Below, one piece after another: positions 12,294 through 23,068 of a stretch of 59,584 bases of DNA. Under the pieces are notes generated by a model that saw only the letters and a program-made list of their open reading frames with translations, was not told the DNA's origin and ran no database searches. The stretch is from the NCBI GenBank assembly GCA_004335835.1, contig RWJK01001966.1, positions 7,403-66,986 of the forward strand, read 5' to 3'. The position numbers were made by a program, and so were the translations under genes. The stretch's first letter is position 1, and the number at the start of each line of letters is the position of its first letter. The stretch is from Scenedesmus sp. ARA3 (Eukaryota; Chlorophyta; Chlorophyceae; Sphaeropleales; Scenedesmaceae).

Positions 12294-15200
12294 TCAGCTG
12301 TCCACTGCCATGTTGTTCTTCTTCTTCATGAAGTCCACAAACTCGTCCATGAGGTACGGCCAGGCGCCCGCCTCGTCAAAGTTGCTGAAGTCGGGCTTGA
12401 TCAGCTGCAGGGGGCATAGCGCAAATCAAACAGGAAAGAGAACAGTGAAACTTGAGAAGACAAGGTTGACGAACAAGGGGCATGGGGCGATGCAATCGTG
12501 AAATGGCAGAGAAAAGAGACCAGTGAAGAACAGCAGGTGCAACGGGTGCCAGCCAGCAAGGTTGTGCTGGACAAGCAGGCAGTCTGCTGACAGTCTGCCG
12601 GTGGCACGGATGTTGACTGTGAGCAGCTGCAGCAAACTACGCATACCTAGCCCCTCCGCATGCAGAACAAAGACGCAACCTCACTGTGCTGTCCACCTGC
12701 ATCCATGCGGTTGCTGCAGCAGTAAACAATAGATACACGCCAACACACTGCTCACCCGCGTGAACTGGAACAGCTGCACCCAGATGTGCTTGCTGATCAC
12801 AGAATCTACAGCACACAAACACAAACACAACTGCGCATACATGCACTACACACCTACAGCACCCAGCGCTCACCCGCGTGAACTGGAACAGCTGCACCCA
12901 GGTGTCCTTGCTGATCACAGATTCTACAGCACAAAAGCACAATCACAACTCTGCATGCATGAACTACAAGTTTACAGCACCACCCCACTCACCCGCTTGA
13001 ACTGGAACAGCTGCACCCAGGTGTCCTTGCTGATGGATCTACAGCACATGTGCTATGCATGCGCGCACATGCGGTGTTACAAAACTACAGCATCCAGCGC
13101 TCACCCGCGTGAACTGGAACAGCTGCACCCAGGTGTCCTTGCTGATGGCCCTGTTGTGGTGCGTCTGCAGGAACTCGCACCAGTCGTCGATGTACTGCCA
13201 GTGCCGGTCGTCTGCGTACAGCAGCTGCCACATCGCCAGCGCGGTCTCGATCTGCAGGCACTTCTGGCCCTTCTGCGGGTGGGACAGAAGGCGGGCGGGC
13301 AGGCAGGCAGGCGGCGAAGAATCAGCAAGAGCAGTTGTTGCAATGCCACATTGCCAGCGCGGTCTCAATCTGCAGGCACTTCTGGCCCTTCTGCGGGTGG
13401 GACAGCCGCCGCAGGGTACGTGATGATGGCAGCAGTGGTGCAGCAGCAGGCAAGCAGGCAGGGAAGGCAAAAAGGTTAATAAGAGCACATATCACCAAAC
13501 AGCTGCACCTGCAAAAGAGGAAAGACACACAAAGCACGCTGAGCATGGCCGCTAACGCACTGGTAGGAGTAACCAGCACCTGCAGCAATGGCACAGGCAC
13601 GCGCTCTTTCTACCTCCCATCCTGTTCCCGCACCTCCTCAACGGCCCACAAGGACAGCCGCTAATTAGGACACCATTGACAGCTGGCCAGTCCATTTATC
13701 CGTTCACTCCGCCGCATCTTGCGCGCCCAGCTGAAGGCTTAGGTGTACACCCCCTGCTCAATGCAACAAGCGCCGCACCAAACAACAGCCAAAAAGCCAC
13801 AGCTGGCAGCCAGCAGTCACTTTACTAAGCAAGTTGCATACAACACACAAGCCGCACCTCGCGCGCCCACCCGAAGGCGAAGCTGTACACCTCCTGAAAG
13901 CGCGCCGGGTCGCGCAGCTCCGCGCGCAGCTCTGGCAGCTTGGCCCGCAGCTTGTCGAGGCTGTCTGTGGCCATGCGCGTCATGCCGCTGACCCACTCGT
14001 CGTGCGAGTACTCGCACATGATGTTAGCGCCCATGTGGAAGCTGATCACCAGCTGCGCATGCAGACAGGGGATGACAAAGAAGAGAAGGCGACTGAGCAG
14101 GTGTTCTACCAATGGTCCAGGCACCAAGTGAGAGAAACTGATGGCCGAGTGAAAGCTGGTCACCAGCTGCGGATGCAGAAGACAAGTGCAGTGCACAGAC
14201 TGACTCAACGTGGTTGGGGTGGGCATGCAGTGTGGCGGCAGTGCACATGATGTTGGCGCCCATGTGGAAGCTGATCACCAGCTGCGGATGCAGGGAGGGA
14301 AGAAAGACAGACAGAGGGAAAGCAGGTGAGAAAGTGGTTTACAGATGGTCCAGGCACCACATAGGAGCTGATCAGCAGCCGAGGATGAAGACAGGTGCCT
14401 CAAAGGCAAAAAAATGTGCAGTGAACAGACACAACCAACGGGTTGCAGGAGGGGTGCAGGGAGGCAGAAGTGTGGTCAATTGCACATGATGTTGGCGCCC
14501 ATGTGGAAGCTGATCACCAGCTGCGGGGAAGAGACAAGACAAGAACACAGAGAGACAGAAGGCTGGTGAGAAAGTGGTTTACAGACGCAGGATTTAAGTA
14601 TACCAGAGACGAATGCAGGAAAGGCAGCTAAGGTAGGGAGACTGAGGAAGAGAGAGAGAATGAGGAAGGAGGGAAGAGAGGGAAGAAGAGACGAAGAGAT
14701 GGAAGGAAAGACGGAGGGAGCAGCAAAAGAGAAGGAGTCATATGTCGGTGCAACACAGCTCCTCCAGAAAAGAGCACTGACTATATCACCACCCCAGCTC
14801 GCAATCTATGCGGCTGTTGCTGCTGGCTGTCGCTGACCAGCAGGGTTGGTGTCACAGTGGCCGCAGCTTCTGTGTCCACAACACTGTTGGTCAGCGACAG
14901 CCACAACCGCAGCAGCTGCTGCACCACCTGCCAGTTCAACTGCGCTACTCTGCCTCAATGCGCTGTCACCTAGGGTCAACAGCTTGTGCCAGCTGCTACA
15001 CTGCACTGCCGCCTGGAAGACAGCAACAGACATGCAATCGTGCCAAGCATCCATCCCTCTGAGCCACGCCCCCGCACTATGTCTCTTCTAGTGCTTGCTT
15101 GGCTGTACCTCTACTATCCAAACCACTGCACCTCACTGCACTGCGTCATGCAAAGGCCGCCAGAGCAGCAGCAGCCATATGCACCAACGCTACGTCTACA

Positions 15201-16292
15201 CCACTGCCTGCTTGGCTGAACACACCATTGCACTGCATTGCACTGCAGCCCGAAGACACAGGCAGGGCCAGCAGCGCCGCCACGCACCATTGCTACGTCT
15301 AGCCACGGCCAGCTTCGCTGCACACCATTGCGCTGCATTGCGCTTATCTCAAACAAAGAAACAGGCAAGCTGCAGCCATACGCACCAGCACTATGTCGGT
15401 GGGCTCCACCCCCAGGTCATCGCACAGCCTGCTGATGCCGTCTGCTAGGATCATGTCTTGCTGCGGGTCTGCAGCAGCAGGCAGCAGCAGCAGCAGAGCG
15501 AATCAAAGAGCAGCAGTGGTCAGCACGGCCATACGCGCAAAAGCACTTGAGGCTGCTGCTGCCATGGGAATGCATGGCTACCCTGCCTGCTGGCCTGATA
15601 CTGGTGCTGTCACACAGTCCCGCTTGCCTGTGCAACCCCGGCCATGTCTAGCTGACAATGATGATAAACAACAACAGATGACATAAAGATGTCCGTTCCC
15701 GCCCCTGCTGCAGCAGCTGCTGCCGGCGCACCTTTGTACTTGAGGTACAGCTGCTCAATGGCGCGTGTGTCCATCACGCTGCCTCCCTGCATGCCCAAGC
15801 TGAAGAACACTTCTATGCCCATTTCTACGCTCCATCCCGCCTGCTTCAAGCAATCCAAGGCTTGCTTGTCGCTGCAGCAGGGAGCAGCGCAGCACGGCAA
15901 ACACAGCATGCACAGCAGCAGGTGGTGGAGGTTGCACGTGCACAGCAGCGTCTGCGGGAAACCCTTGTTGGGCCCGCTGCACATGCCGTCTGCTGGCTTG
16001 TTGCATACAAAGTGGCATGAACAACTTTGAATTAAGGTGGACACTGCATATAGCGAACCAGCGATCAGTTCACTGCAGCAGGCAGTTTGCCGTACTGCTG
16101 CTGCTGCTGCCGTTGTTGCTGCTCCTGCAGGCTGAGACAGCCCCGCACCTGGCGCCTGTGATTGATCTGAACTGCGTGACCTTATCCTTCTGCTGCCTGT
16201 TGAGGCGGTTCTGCAAGCAGAACAACGAGCACATGAGGTCCTGCACTTGAACGGTCCAGGCTTGGCGCCATGCCAAAGCAGGTACGCACCAT
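12294..16292 (-). CDS. DCN1: DCN1-like protein (defective in cullin neddylation, DCUN1D family)
   Basis: This is a scaffold-type E3 that promotes NEDD8 transfer from UBC12 to cullins, activating cullin-RING ubiquitin ligases. I derive seven coding exons: 16290-16292, 16149-16210, 15732-15871, 15386-15468, 13858-14052, 13105-13272 and 12294-12404. They total 762 nt, giving 253 residues against about 259 for human DCUN1D1. The N-terminus (MNRLNRQQKDKVTQF, then ITGASDKQALDCL) matches the UBA-like start of the family. The PONY domain follows, with LCDDLGVEPTDIV, the SHDEWVSGMTRMATDSLDKL block, the AISKDTWVQLF block and the acidic FDEAGAWPYLMDEF motif that contacts the cullin. Coding exon 1 is only the ATG, followed directly by a GTGCGT donor; this restores the family's M-N-x-L start. 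Introns carry several partial exon copies, listed separately. It is divergent from NDUFS7. Confidence 0.95.
12756..13104 (-). repeat. three extra copies of the 3' end of DCN1 exon 6 with donor
   Basis: The segment encoding ISKDTWVQLFQFTR plus its GTGAG donor belongs to the real exon ending at 13105. It recurs with exon-side ends at 12993, 12874 and 12756, spaced 112, 119 and 118 bp. Each copy is preceded on the minus strand by a CTGTAG-like acceptor. Copy lengths (about 46-50 bp) are not multiples of three, so inclusion would shift the frame. Confidence 0.88.
13273..13400 (-). repeat. extra copy of the 5' end of DCN1 exon 6 with acceptor
   Basis: The acceptor and start of exon 6 (KGQKCLQIETALAMW) lie at 13272 and are repeated with the boundary at 13390, 118 bp away. 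The copy continues only to about 13340 before diverging into other intron sequence. Confidence 0.85.
14053..14540 (-). repeat. about four extra copies of the 5' end of DCN1 exon 5 with acceptor
   Basis: The acceptor and first roughly 35 bp of exon 5 (LVISFHMGANIM, true boundary 14052) recur with boundaries at 14166, 14281, about 14379 and 14520. The copies at 14281 and 14520 are nearly identical to the original over the exon part; those at 14166 and 14379 are diverged. Confidence 0.82.
14630..14736 (+). repeat. polypurine-rich tract in DCN1 intron
   Basis: About 105 bp are almost entirely A and G on the plus strand, with GGAAG/GAGAG motifs and only scattered pyrimidines. It sits in the DCN1 intron between the exons at 13858-14052 and 15386-15468, so it is a polypyrimidine tract in the transcript. 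Such tracts can form triplex or H-DNA, but no function is shown here. Confidence 0.7.
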
Positions 16293-17178
16293 GTTGACAC
16301 CGCACGGCGTGTAGAGTCTTCTAGGACTACTTATAAGCTCCAACTACGTGCCCCAGGCCCCGTACCCCAAGCAGCGTTCGTATTCGGTGTGGGTTCTATG
16401 AAAGCGCGATCTTTTGCACGAGTTGGTGGTGGTGATGCTACGTTCAAGGTACCAGAAACCCCGTGCTTTGTCAGCAAAACCAGACGCGCAGGGGCGAGTG
16501 CGTGGCAAGTGCAAACTGCACAAGCAGACTTCAGATGGGGCGCCTGCGTGCGCTAAAAGACTACAAATGAAGCGATCACAACGAAACTTCGGCAGCTGCG
16601 CCACTGATGAGCCTGCGATGAGCAAAAGGCCGAGCCATAACATGTGTTACTGTCCAGCGTCACAAAGACCCGAGGCCGTCGCTACACTGCTCAATTTATC
16701 AAGGCAAAACTGCCGATCCGCTGGCAGGTTTTGCGCACGAGCTTCACAAACCCCAACAGCACATACCAGCTTGGTGTCCGTGCTTCACTTCGCGTTTGCT
16801 GCGCCTGAAACGGTGTAAAGCCTTGGATTGACAGTGGTGGAGTTACAGGGAGCAGCTGCTGGTGCCAACAGGTGCGTGGCACCCTCCAACTCAGATCAGC
16901 TACGCGGTTCGACTGGGCAGCGATTCAGACTCAGCTGCACTGAGATACATTACCAGAATACTACTCTCGGGTTGCGTGTACGCAGCAGGCTTTGCACCTG
17001 GACTCACCTGTCTGCACAGCATCAGCAGCACAGCCATACAGGCCACAGATACTACATGCATGGGCACCCATCCACTCAACTCCTGCATGCACTCGTTACC
17101 GGCCACGTCTCTCAATGCTGCCGCATACTCGCAGATCCAGCCGCGCAACAGCAGCAGCGCTAGCCTAACAGCAGCAGC
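16293..17178. promoter_or_regulatory. divergent intergenic region between DCN1 and NDUFS7
   Basis: The two start codons face away from each other across 886 bp, so both promoters and 5' UTRs must lie here. I see no convincing TATA box or known element, and no further CDS. Confidence 0.5.
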
Positions 17179-18939
17179 ATGAGCGGGCAGCTGCTCTCCC
17201 TCGCACGCGCCTCTGGCTTCCTGCCAGAAGCGCTGCGCCAGACTGCAGCCTCCGGCAGCTTCGCATCCAGCATGCTGACTCAGCACGCCAAGCAGCAGCA
17301 GCAGCAGCAGCAGCAGGCCTTCACCACCTCTGCAGCGCCTGCAGCAGAGCCTGCGCCAGCACCTGCCAAGAGCAGCATGGACTACGTTGTGTCAGGAGTT
17401 GATACGATTATAAACTGGGCACGCATGGGCTCTCTGTGGCCCATGACCTTTGGCCTGGCCTGCTGCGCGGTGGAGATGATGCACACCGGAGCAGCTCGCT
17501 ACGACTTGGACAGGTGGGGGTACCAGCTGGTTGTGCGCCATAGCATGGCTGCACTGTGAAGTGCTGTGGCCGCACTGTGACGTGCTGTGGCCGCACTGTG
17601 ACGTGCGAATAGTAAGCCAGCCACTCGAGATGTTGAATCACCCTGCCTCCAGGCGGCTGGGTGGTTCAACATCTCAGAGTGGCTGGCTTACTATTCGCAC
17701 ATCACAGTGCAGCCATAGCACTTCCACAGTGCAGCCATAGCATGATGTGACAGGTGTTAGGTGGCAGCTACGTGTCATGCTGTTTGCATGGAGCAGCTTC
17801 GTAGCAAAGCACACCTTGTAGCAGCACACCTTATAGCAGTTGGGATAGGGTTGTGGTCTGCAATTTCAGGCAGCAACTGTGCCAGAGGCATGCTGCATGG
17901 CAGCAACATGGCAGCAGCATGGCATGCTGCATGGCAGCAACTTGGCTGCAGCATGGCATGCTGCATGGCAGCAACTTGGCAGCAGCGTGGCATGCTGCAT
18001 GACAGCAGTGTGGCATGCACGGCACCGGACACACATGGCAGTGGCTGCTGCCACGCTTGCAGGTGCCCGCTGGTTGCCAGCGTGCCGGCAGCAGCACTTG
18101 GCTCACAATGGTACCCGCTCTCCATGGCAGCAGTGTGTGCAGCATGCAGCATGCACAGACATTATTGGCCCTGCGACTTGGTCAGCTTACTTGTTGTCAC
18201 TTTGTGTACTGACATCTGTACTGCTGCAACGCTCTTGCTTCCGCGCTGCCGCAGGTTTGGCATCATCTTCCGCCCCAGCCCCCGCCAGAGTGACGCCATG
18301 ATCGTGGCGGGCACGCTCACCAACAAGATGGCGCCCGCGCTGCGCAAGGTGCGCAGATCCGGCTGGCCGTGGGTGGTGCTGTAGAGCATGCTGTAGAGCA
18401 TGCATTGATGCTGCGTTCGGCAACAGTAGCACCTTCAGCCATGCATGGTGTGGTGCATGTTGCAGCATCATCAACGAGCTTGCAGGGTCGATATTTAAAA
18501 TTCATCCGCATCGGCTGCGCGCCTGCAGGAGTCGTGCGTGTCGTTGAGCTGTCAGCTTCAACGCCAACCCTTGTCACCTCACACTTCACATCCTGACGGC
18601 TGCCGCCGCTTGCCTTTCCCCCTGCACGCTCTCCCTGCCACGCTCTCCCTGCCTGCTCTCATGCCTGCGCTCCTGCTGCATCTTGCTCTTCACCCTGCCC
18701 TGCAGGTCTATGATCAGATGCCTGACCCCCGCTGGGTCATCTCCATGGGCTCCTGCGCCAATGGCGGCGGCTACTACCACTACAGCTACGCAGTGGTGCG
18801 CGGCTGCGACCGCGTGGTGCCGGTAGACATCTATGTTCCCGGCTGCCCGCCTACAGCTGAGGGCCTGCTGTATGGCATCATGCAGCTGCAGAAGAAGATC
18901 GCGCGCACACAGACCACCAAGCTGTGGTTCGAGAAGTAA
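17179..18939 (+). CDS. NDUFS7: NADH:ubiquinone oxidoreductase 20 kDa subunit (NDUFS7/PSST/NuoB), mitochondrial complex I
   Basis: This subunit carries iron-sulfur cluster N2, the last electron carrier before ubiquinone in respiratory complex I. Three exons, 17179-17513, 18255-18348 and 18706-18939, total 663 nt, giving 220 residues. The first about 65 residues form a basic, Ser/Ala-rich presequence with a poly-Q run (residues 39-46), consistent with mitochondrial import. The mature part starts at [14 protein letters not shown]. The four N2 ligands are all present: the tandem cysteines C95 and C96 in [12 protein letters not shown]160 in [12 protein letters not shown] and C190 in [12 protein letters not shown]. 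The C-terminus TTKLWFEK is typical of eukaryotic PSST. ATG 17179 opens the presequence and is the first in-frame start after upstream stops. A TGTAA, the usual green-algal poly(A) signal, occurs at 18999-19003. Nuclear location is the norm in green algae. Intron 1 holds a long hairpin and a 34-bp array. Confidence 0.97.
17540..17744. repeat. long imperfect inverted repeat (hairpin) in NDUFS7 intron 1
   Basis: The inner arms at 17597-17643 and 17660-17707 match over about 47 bp with two mismatches and one indel; both contain GCGAATAGTAAGCCAGCCAC. The pairing continues outward through CATGGCTGCACTGTG-type sequence to about 17540 and 17744. One extra 21-bp unit (CTGTGGCCGCACTGTGACGTG) lies in the left arm. 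The loop is under 20 bp. It could be a MITE-like insertion or a small-RNA precursor; neither is shown. Confidence 0.85.
17889..18020 (+). repeat. 34-bp tandem array, about four units, in NDUFS7 intron 1
   Basis: Units begin CATGCTGCATGGCAGCAAC at 17889, 17923, 17957 and 17991, an exact 34-bp period. The last unit is diverged. The array is within intron 1 and does not touch the splice sites. Confidence 0.88.
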
Positions 18940-21016
18940 AACGAGTGCGGCTATTCTCGCTGCTACTGCTGCCGATTACTCGGTGTGGTGTGCTGCGTGT
19001 GTAAGCGGCGCCGGCGGGTTAAGTACGCTGCCAGAAGATTTAGATGCAGCGTGGAAGTGTGCTGACCAGCGCGATCAAAGGTCGCTCGAAGGCAATGCAG
19101 CAGCATGTACTGTGGCGCATGCAGGCAGCACGATTTGCTGCTTATGCAGCTGCTTGAAGGTTGTGCGATAGCAAGCAAAGAAGTGCTGGTTGGCAGGTGG
19201 AGGTGGGAGCGGGGTGCTGCCCCTGCTTGCAGTTTAGCAACATGATTTGCATGAGCATTATGGGCTTACTTTGATAATAGTTTGGGTTGAGGATGTGGTT
19301 TGACCGTGCTAGCAGTGAGCCACATGGTTCAGGACTAGTATGCTTTGAGCCTGCGCTGCGAGAGGATGAAGTGCATGTGGCTTTTTGACGTAGCCCCTTG
19401 TTTCACATTGAGTTGAGAGGTGGTGCAGTTGTTGCCCCTCTTTGAGCTACTGCCTTTGAGCAGCCTCGGTGGTACCGTTCAACAGGAATGGGATGTGGCT
19501 GATGTTGCTGAGTTGGCTGCGCTTGTGATGAATGTAAGCAGTATACTAAGTGCGTGAGCAGCCATGGCATTGGCTTTTCTAGAGGGATCCAGCAACTTCA
19601 GAACTCAGTTGCGCTATATATGGCAGAGCAAAGCAGAAACCGTGAAAGGCAAAATTAGAGCTTACAGAGCTTCAATTCGAACTCCAGCTAGACTTCAACA
19701 CCAGAAGGCGCCTCACAAAGGTGATTCGCTAACGTTGATTTTTTTTGTTGTTACCAGGGGGGACGGAATCCTACTGGCTCGCTACCACAGCACAATTGGG
19801 CAAGCCCAACTGCCGGGAGCGGGAGGCAATGCCTCACCAGCAGAACACGTCACAACACCCTATACAGGAGGTGCCCAGCGCCCGGACCAAAAAATAACGG
19901 TGATTCAACCACCCAGCAGTAATTTTTGCAAATGTGTGTGTGCCACCCCATGGGTTGCTGTGCATCAGCTTGACCTGATGCTGGCAGCGGCAGAAGCAGT
20001 TGGCGGCAGCAGCAGCAGCATCGGAGGCCCTCCACCATCATGTTACCCATCAAGCCATAGCATCATCAACGCCATGGCCCTCCACGTGTGCACATCAAAT
20101 GGACACACCCATATGCCAAAATGGAAGAATTGCAACCACCTCTGTGGCAACAGCAGGTGCCTTCCACACCATACAAAGAAGAAAGAAGGCCGGAGGCACC
20201 CGCACAAGTAGGGTCGAACAAAACATCATCACAACTGCTGCAGGTGTTTGACAGCAACACCGCTGCCATGCTGCTCGCAACTGGCCGTGCACAACAACCA
20301 TCACCAATCAAACCATCACCACAATACCCTTCAACCCAACAAGGCCAACACCTGCCTGCAGCAGCAGCTGCAGCGCCTGCTTCACTGCAGCGCTGCAGCC
20401 AACCCTTCACAGCTTTGGTAGTGGTGTGTCTCCAAAGGATCACTGGTGGTCCTGGCTTGCTCTTGTTGTTCTGCTTTGCCCAGCCTGTCACTGGGTCCCC
20501 AACGGGCGAGGTTACTCGTGTAGCTTTCACCGGCTAGTACCACTGCCGCTGGCGCCAGCCTGAAACTCCTTTTAAAGAGATACTCCGGCCTGGCCGGAAG
20601 ACGAACCGGCGACGAGACTTGATGAGCTGGATCCAGTGAGAAGCACTGCAGCACCTGCACACCCAGAGCCCATGGGAGCTGCAGAGCTGCAGAGCACCGC
20701 CAACTGCCTCTTCACTCTTCTTGCACTTCTCTGCTGCAGCACCACACACACACGCCTTACCAGGGCACTGCAACAACTGCACAGCACTGCTCACACCACC
20801 AGCATGTACGCATGCAGCCCCCGCCCAGCAGCTGCAGCACCAGCAGCCACCGCTAGGTGATATCCACAGCAGCGTGCTACCCGCATTGCGCCTCCGCACG
20901 CTGCACTGCACACGCCGGAGGCTCGGCAAGCACTGCCAGCAGCGCACAATGATCATCATCACAGCAGCGTGCACCAGCAATGATGCATCACAGCAGCGTG
21001 CGCCCACACTGATGCA
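18940..21016. other. 2-kb region between NDUFS7 and FtsZ 3' ends, including an atypical segment
   Basis: It contains the 3' UTRs of the two convergent genes. From about 19740 to 20580 the composition changes: it is CA/CCA-rich with few CTG runs. Overlapping plus-strand frames (19564-20211 and 20088-20537) lack any domain I recognise. This part could be a decayed mobile element or a small unknown gene. I did not find terminal repeats or a target-site duplication. Confidence 0.35.
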
Positions 21017-21261
21017 TCACAGCAGCGTGCGCCTGCGGAAGTTTGGGTCTGTGCTCCTGCCAGGCTTCAAGCCCTGCTGCTGCTGCTGCTGCTGCCCTGC
21101 CAGGTCATCATCGTCCTCTGTGGTGGCTGCGCTGGCCTGCTGCTGCTGCTGCTGTCGTTGCTTGCGCTGCAGTGCGTTTTGGCCTGCCTTTGCATCGCCC
21201 TTGCCTGACAGCAGCTGCTCCTCAAAGGTCTGGCTGAAGCCTGTGGCGATGATGGTCACCT

Positions 21262-21292
<31 letters not shown>

Positions 21293-23024
21293 CAGCAGCA
21301 GCAGCAGCAGGGAAGTCGTGCTCAACAGCCAGCGCACGCAAAATGAATCAGCGGACTAAACAGAGCCCAGCTGGTAGAATATCGGGCTCATTTTTACAGG
21401 CTTGGGACCAGCCTGGGCAGTGACGGCCTCATACCAGCTACACCGTTACAACACCCGTTACTCACCCGGATCTCCTCGGGCGGGCACTCCTCATCTATCA
21501 CTGAGCCGAAGATGATGTTGCAGGATGGGTCGGCCAGCGCTGTCACAATCTCGCTGATGGCATTGACTTCAGCCAGCGTGAGGTTGCTGCTGCCGGTGAT
21601 GTTGTACACGATGCCAGTTGCGCGCTCAATGGTTGACTGAATGAGCGGCGCGTTGGTGGCGCCTGCATGCAGCACACACGGCCAAAATATAAGGGAGTGG
21701 CTAAACCAGCTTGATCAATAAACAAGGATTTATACAAGATGCCAGTCGCGTGCTCGATGGTGGACTGGATGAGCGGCGCATTGGTGGCGCCTGCATGCGC
21801 AGCAGCACACAACACACAGTTGTGCATAGTGGATGGGCAGCAACGCCTCATTTTACCGACTGGCTCGAGTTCAGAAGATGTGGATACCAACAAACAATGA
21901 CGAGGGCAGCACAACCGCAGCTGCTGTTGGCATCCACCACAGCAAGCACCTGCAACCCCAGCATCTGTTCTCGTGCAAAACAGCTCCTGCTCACCGTATG
22001 CTGCCTGCAGCGCGCGGTCCGGGCCCACGCCGTATCCCACCCCCAGCATTGCCGTGCCACTGTTGCGCATCACTGCCTTGATGTCCGCAAAGTCCACGTT
22101 GATCAGCCTGCGAGGCAGCATGGTCACAGGGGCAGCACAACACACACACACAGTTGCAACAGGAGTGGCAAGGGATGTCATTCGGCTGTCGCGCATCACT
22201 GCCTTGATGTCCGCAAAGTCCAAGTTGATCAGCCTGCAGAGCAGCATGTCACAAGGGCAGCACAACACACACAGTTGCAAAAGGAGTAAAAGAGGTGTTA
22301 TCCGTTTGTTCTGCATCACTGCCTTGATGCCCGCAAGCGCACGTTGATCAGCTTGCGAGGCAGCATGGTCACAGCACACCACACACAGTCATGACGTAAG
22401 TGAAGGGGTTGCCATTCGTTTGTTCTGCATCACCGCCTTGATGTCCGCAAAGTCCACACTGATCAGCCTGCGGGCCATTGCGTGATGTACAGGTCGTTGC
22501 AAGGCCAAGCTTAGTGCAGGTTGTCTTGCATCAGCGCCTGCTAGGCGTGGAAACTGCAACAGCTGTTGTTGAGACCAGGCGGCACCGAAGGTGGCGTGTG
22601 TGTTGATGCACTTAAGTATGAATATTCAGCGGAAGCACAGCTGACTTCCCAGCCTCATTGTTTGTTGTGATGACGCACCCTGGGATTGTGATCATGTCTG
22701 AGATGCCGCCCACGCCCTGGCGCAGCACTGTGTCAGCCAGCGCAAACGCCTCCGTCAGTGACGTGTTACTTCCGCCCACAGCATCCAGCAGCTTGTCATT
22801 TGGGATGACAATGAGCGTGTCCACGTTGCGGCGTAGCGTCTCAATGCCCTCCACGGCCTGCGTCGCCCTGCGCCTGCCCTCAAAGCTGAAGGGGTATGTC
22901 ACTACACCCTACACACACAGGAGAGGCAGCAGCAGCAGCAGCAGCGGTTCAATGCCCTCCACCGCCTGGGTGGCCCTACAGCCGCCCTTGAAGCTAAAAG
23001 GGTACGTCACTACACCCTACACAC

Positions 23025-23068
<44 letters not shown>

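Noticed and set aside
17889..18020. 34-bp array as CRISPR or centromere-type satellite
   Set aside because: Only about four head-to-tail units without spacers, within an intron.
19564..20211. 215-codon plus-strand frame as a gene
   Set aside because: The Cys/His cluster near its end does not fit a known zinc finger, and composition shifts mid-frame; kept only as an atypical segment.
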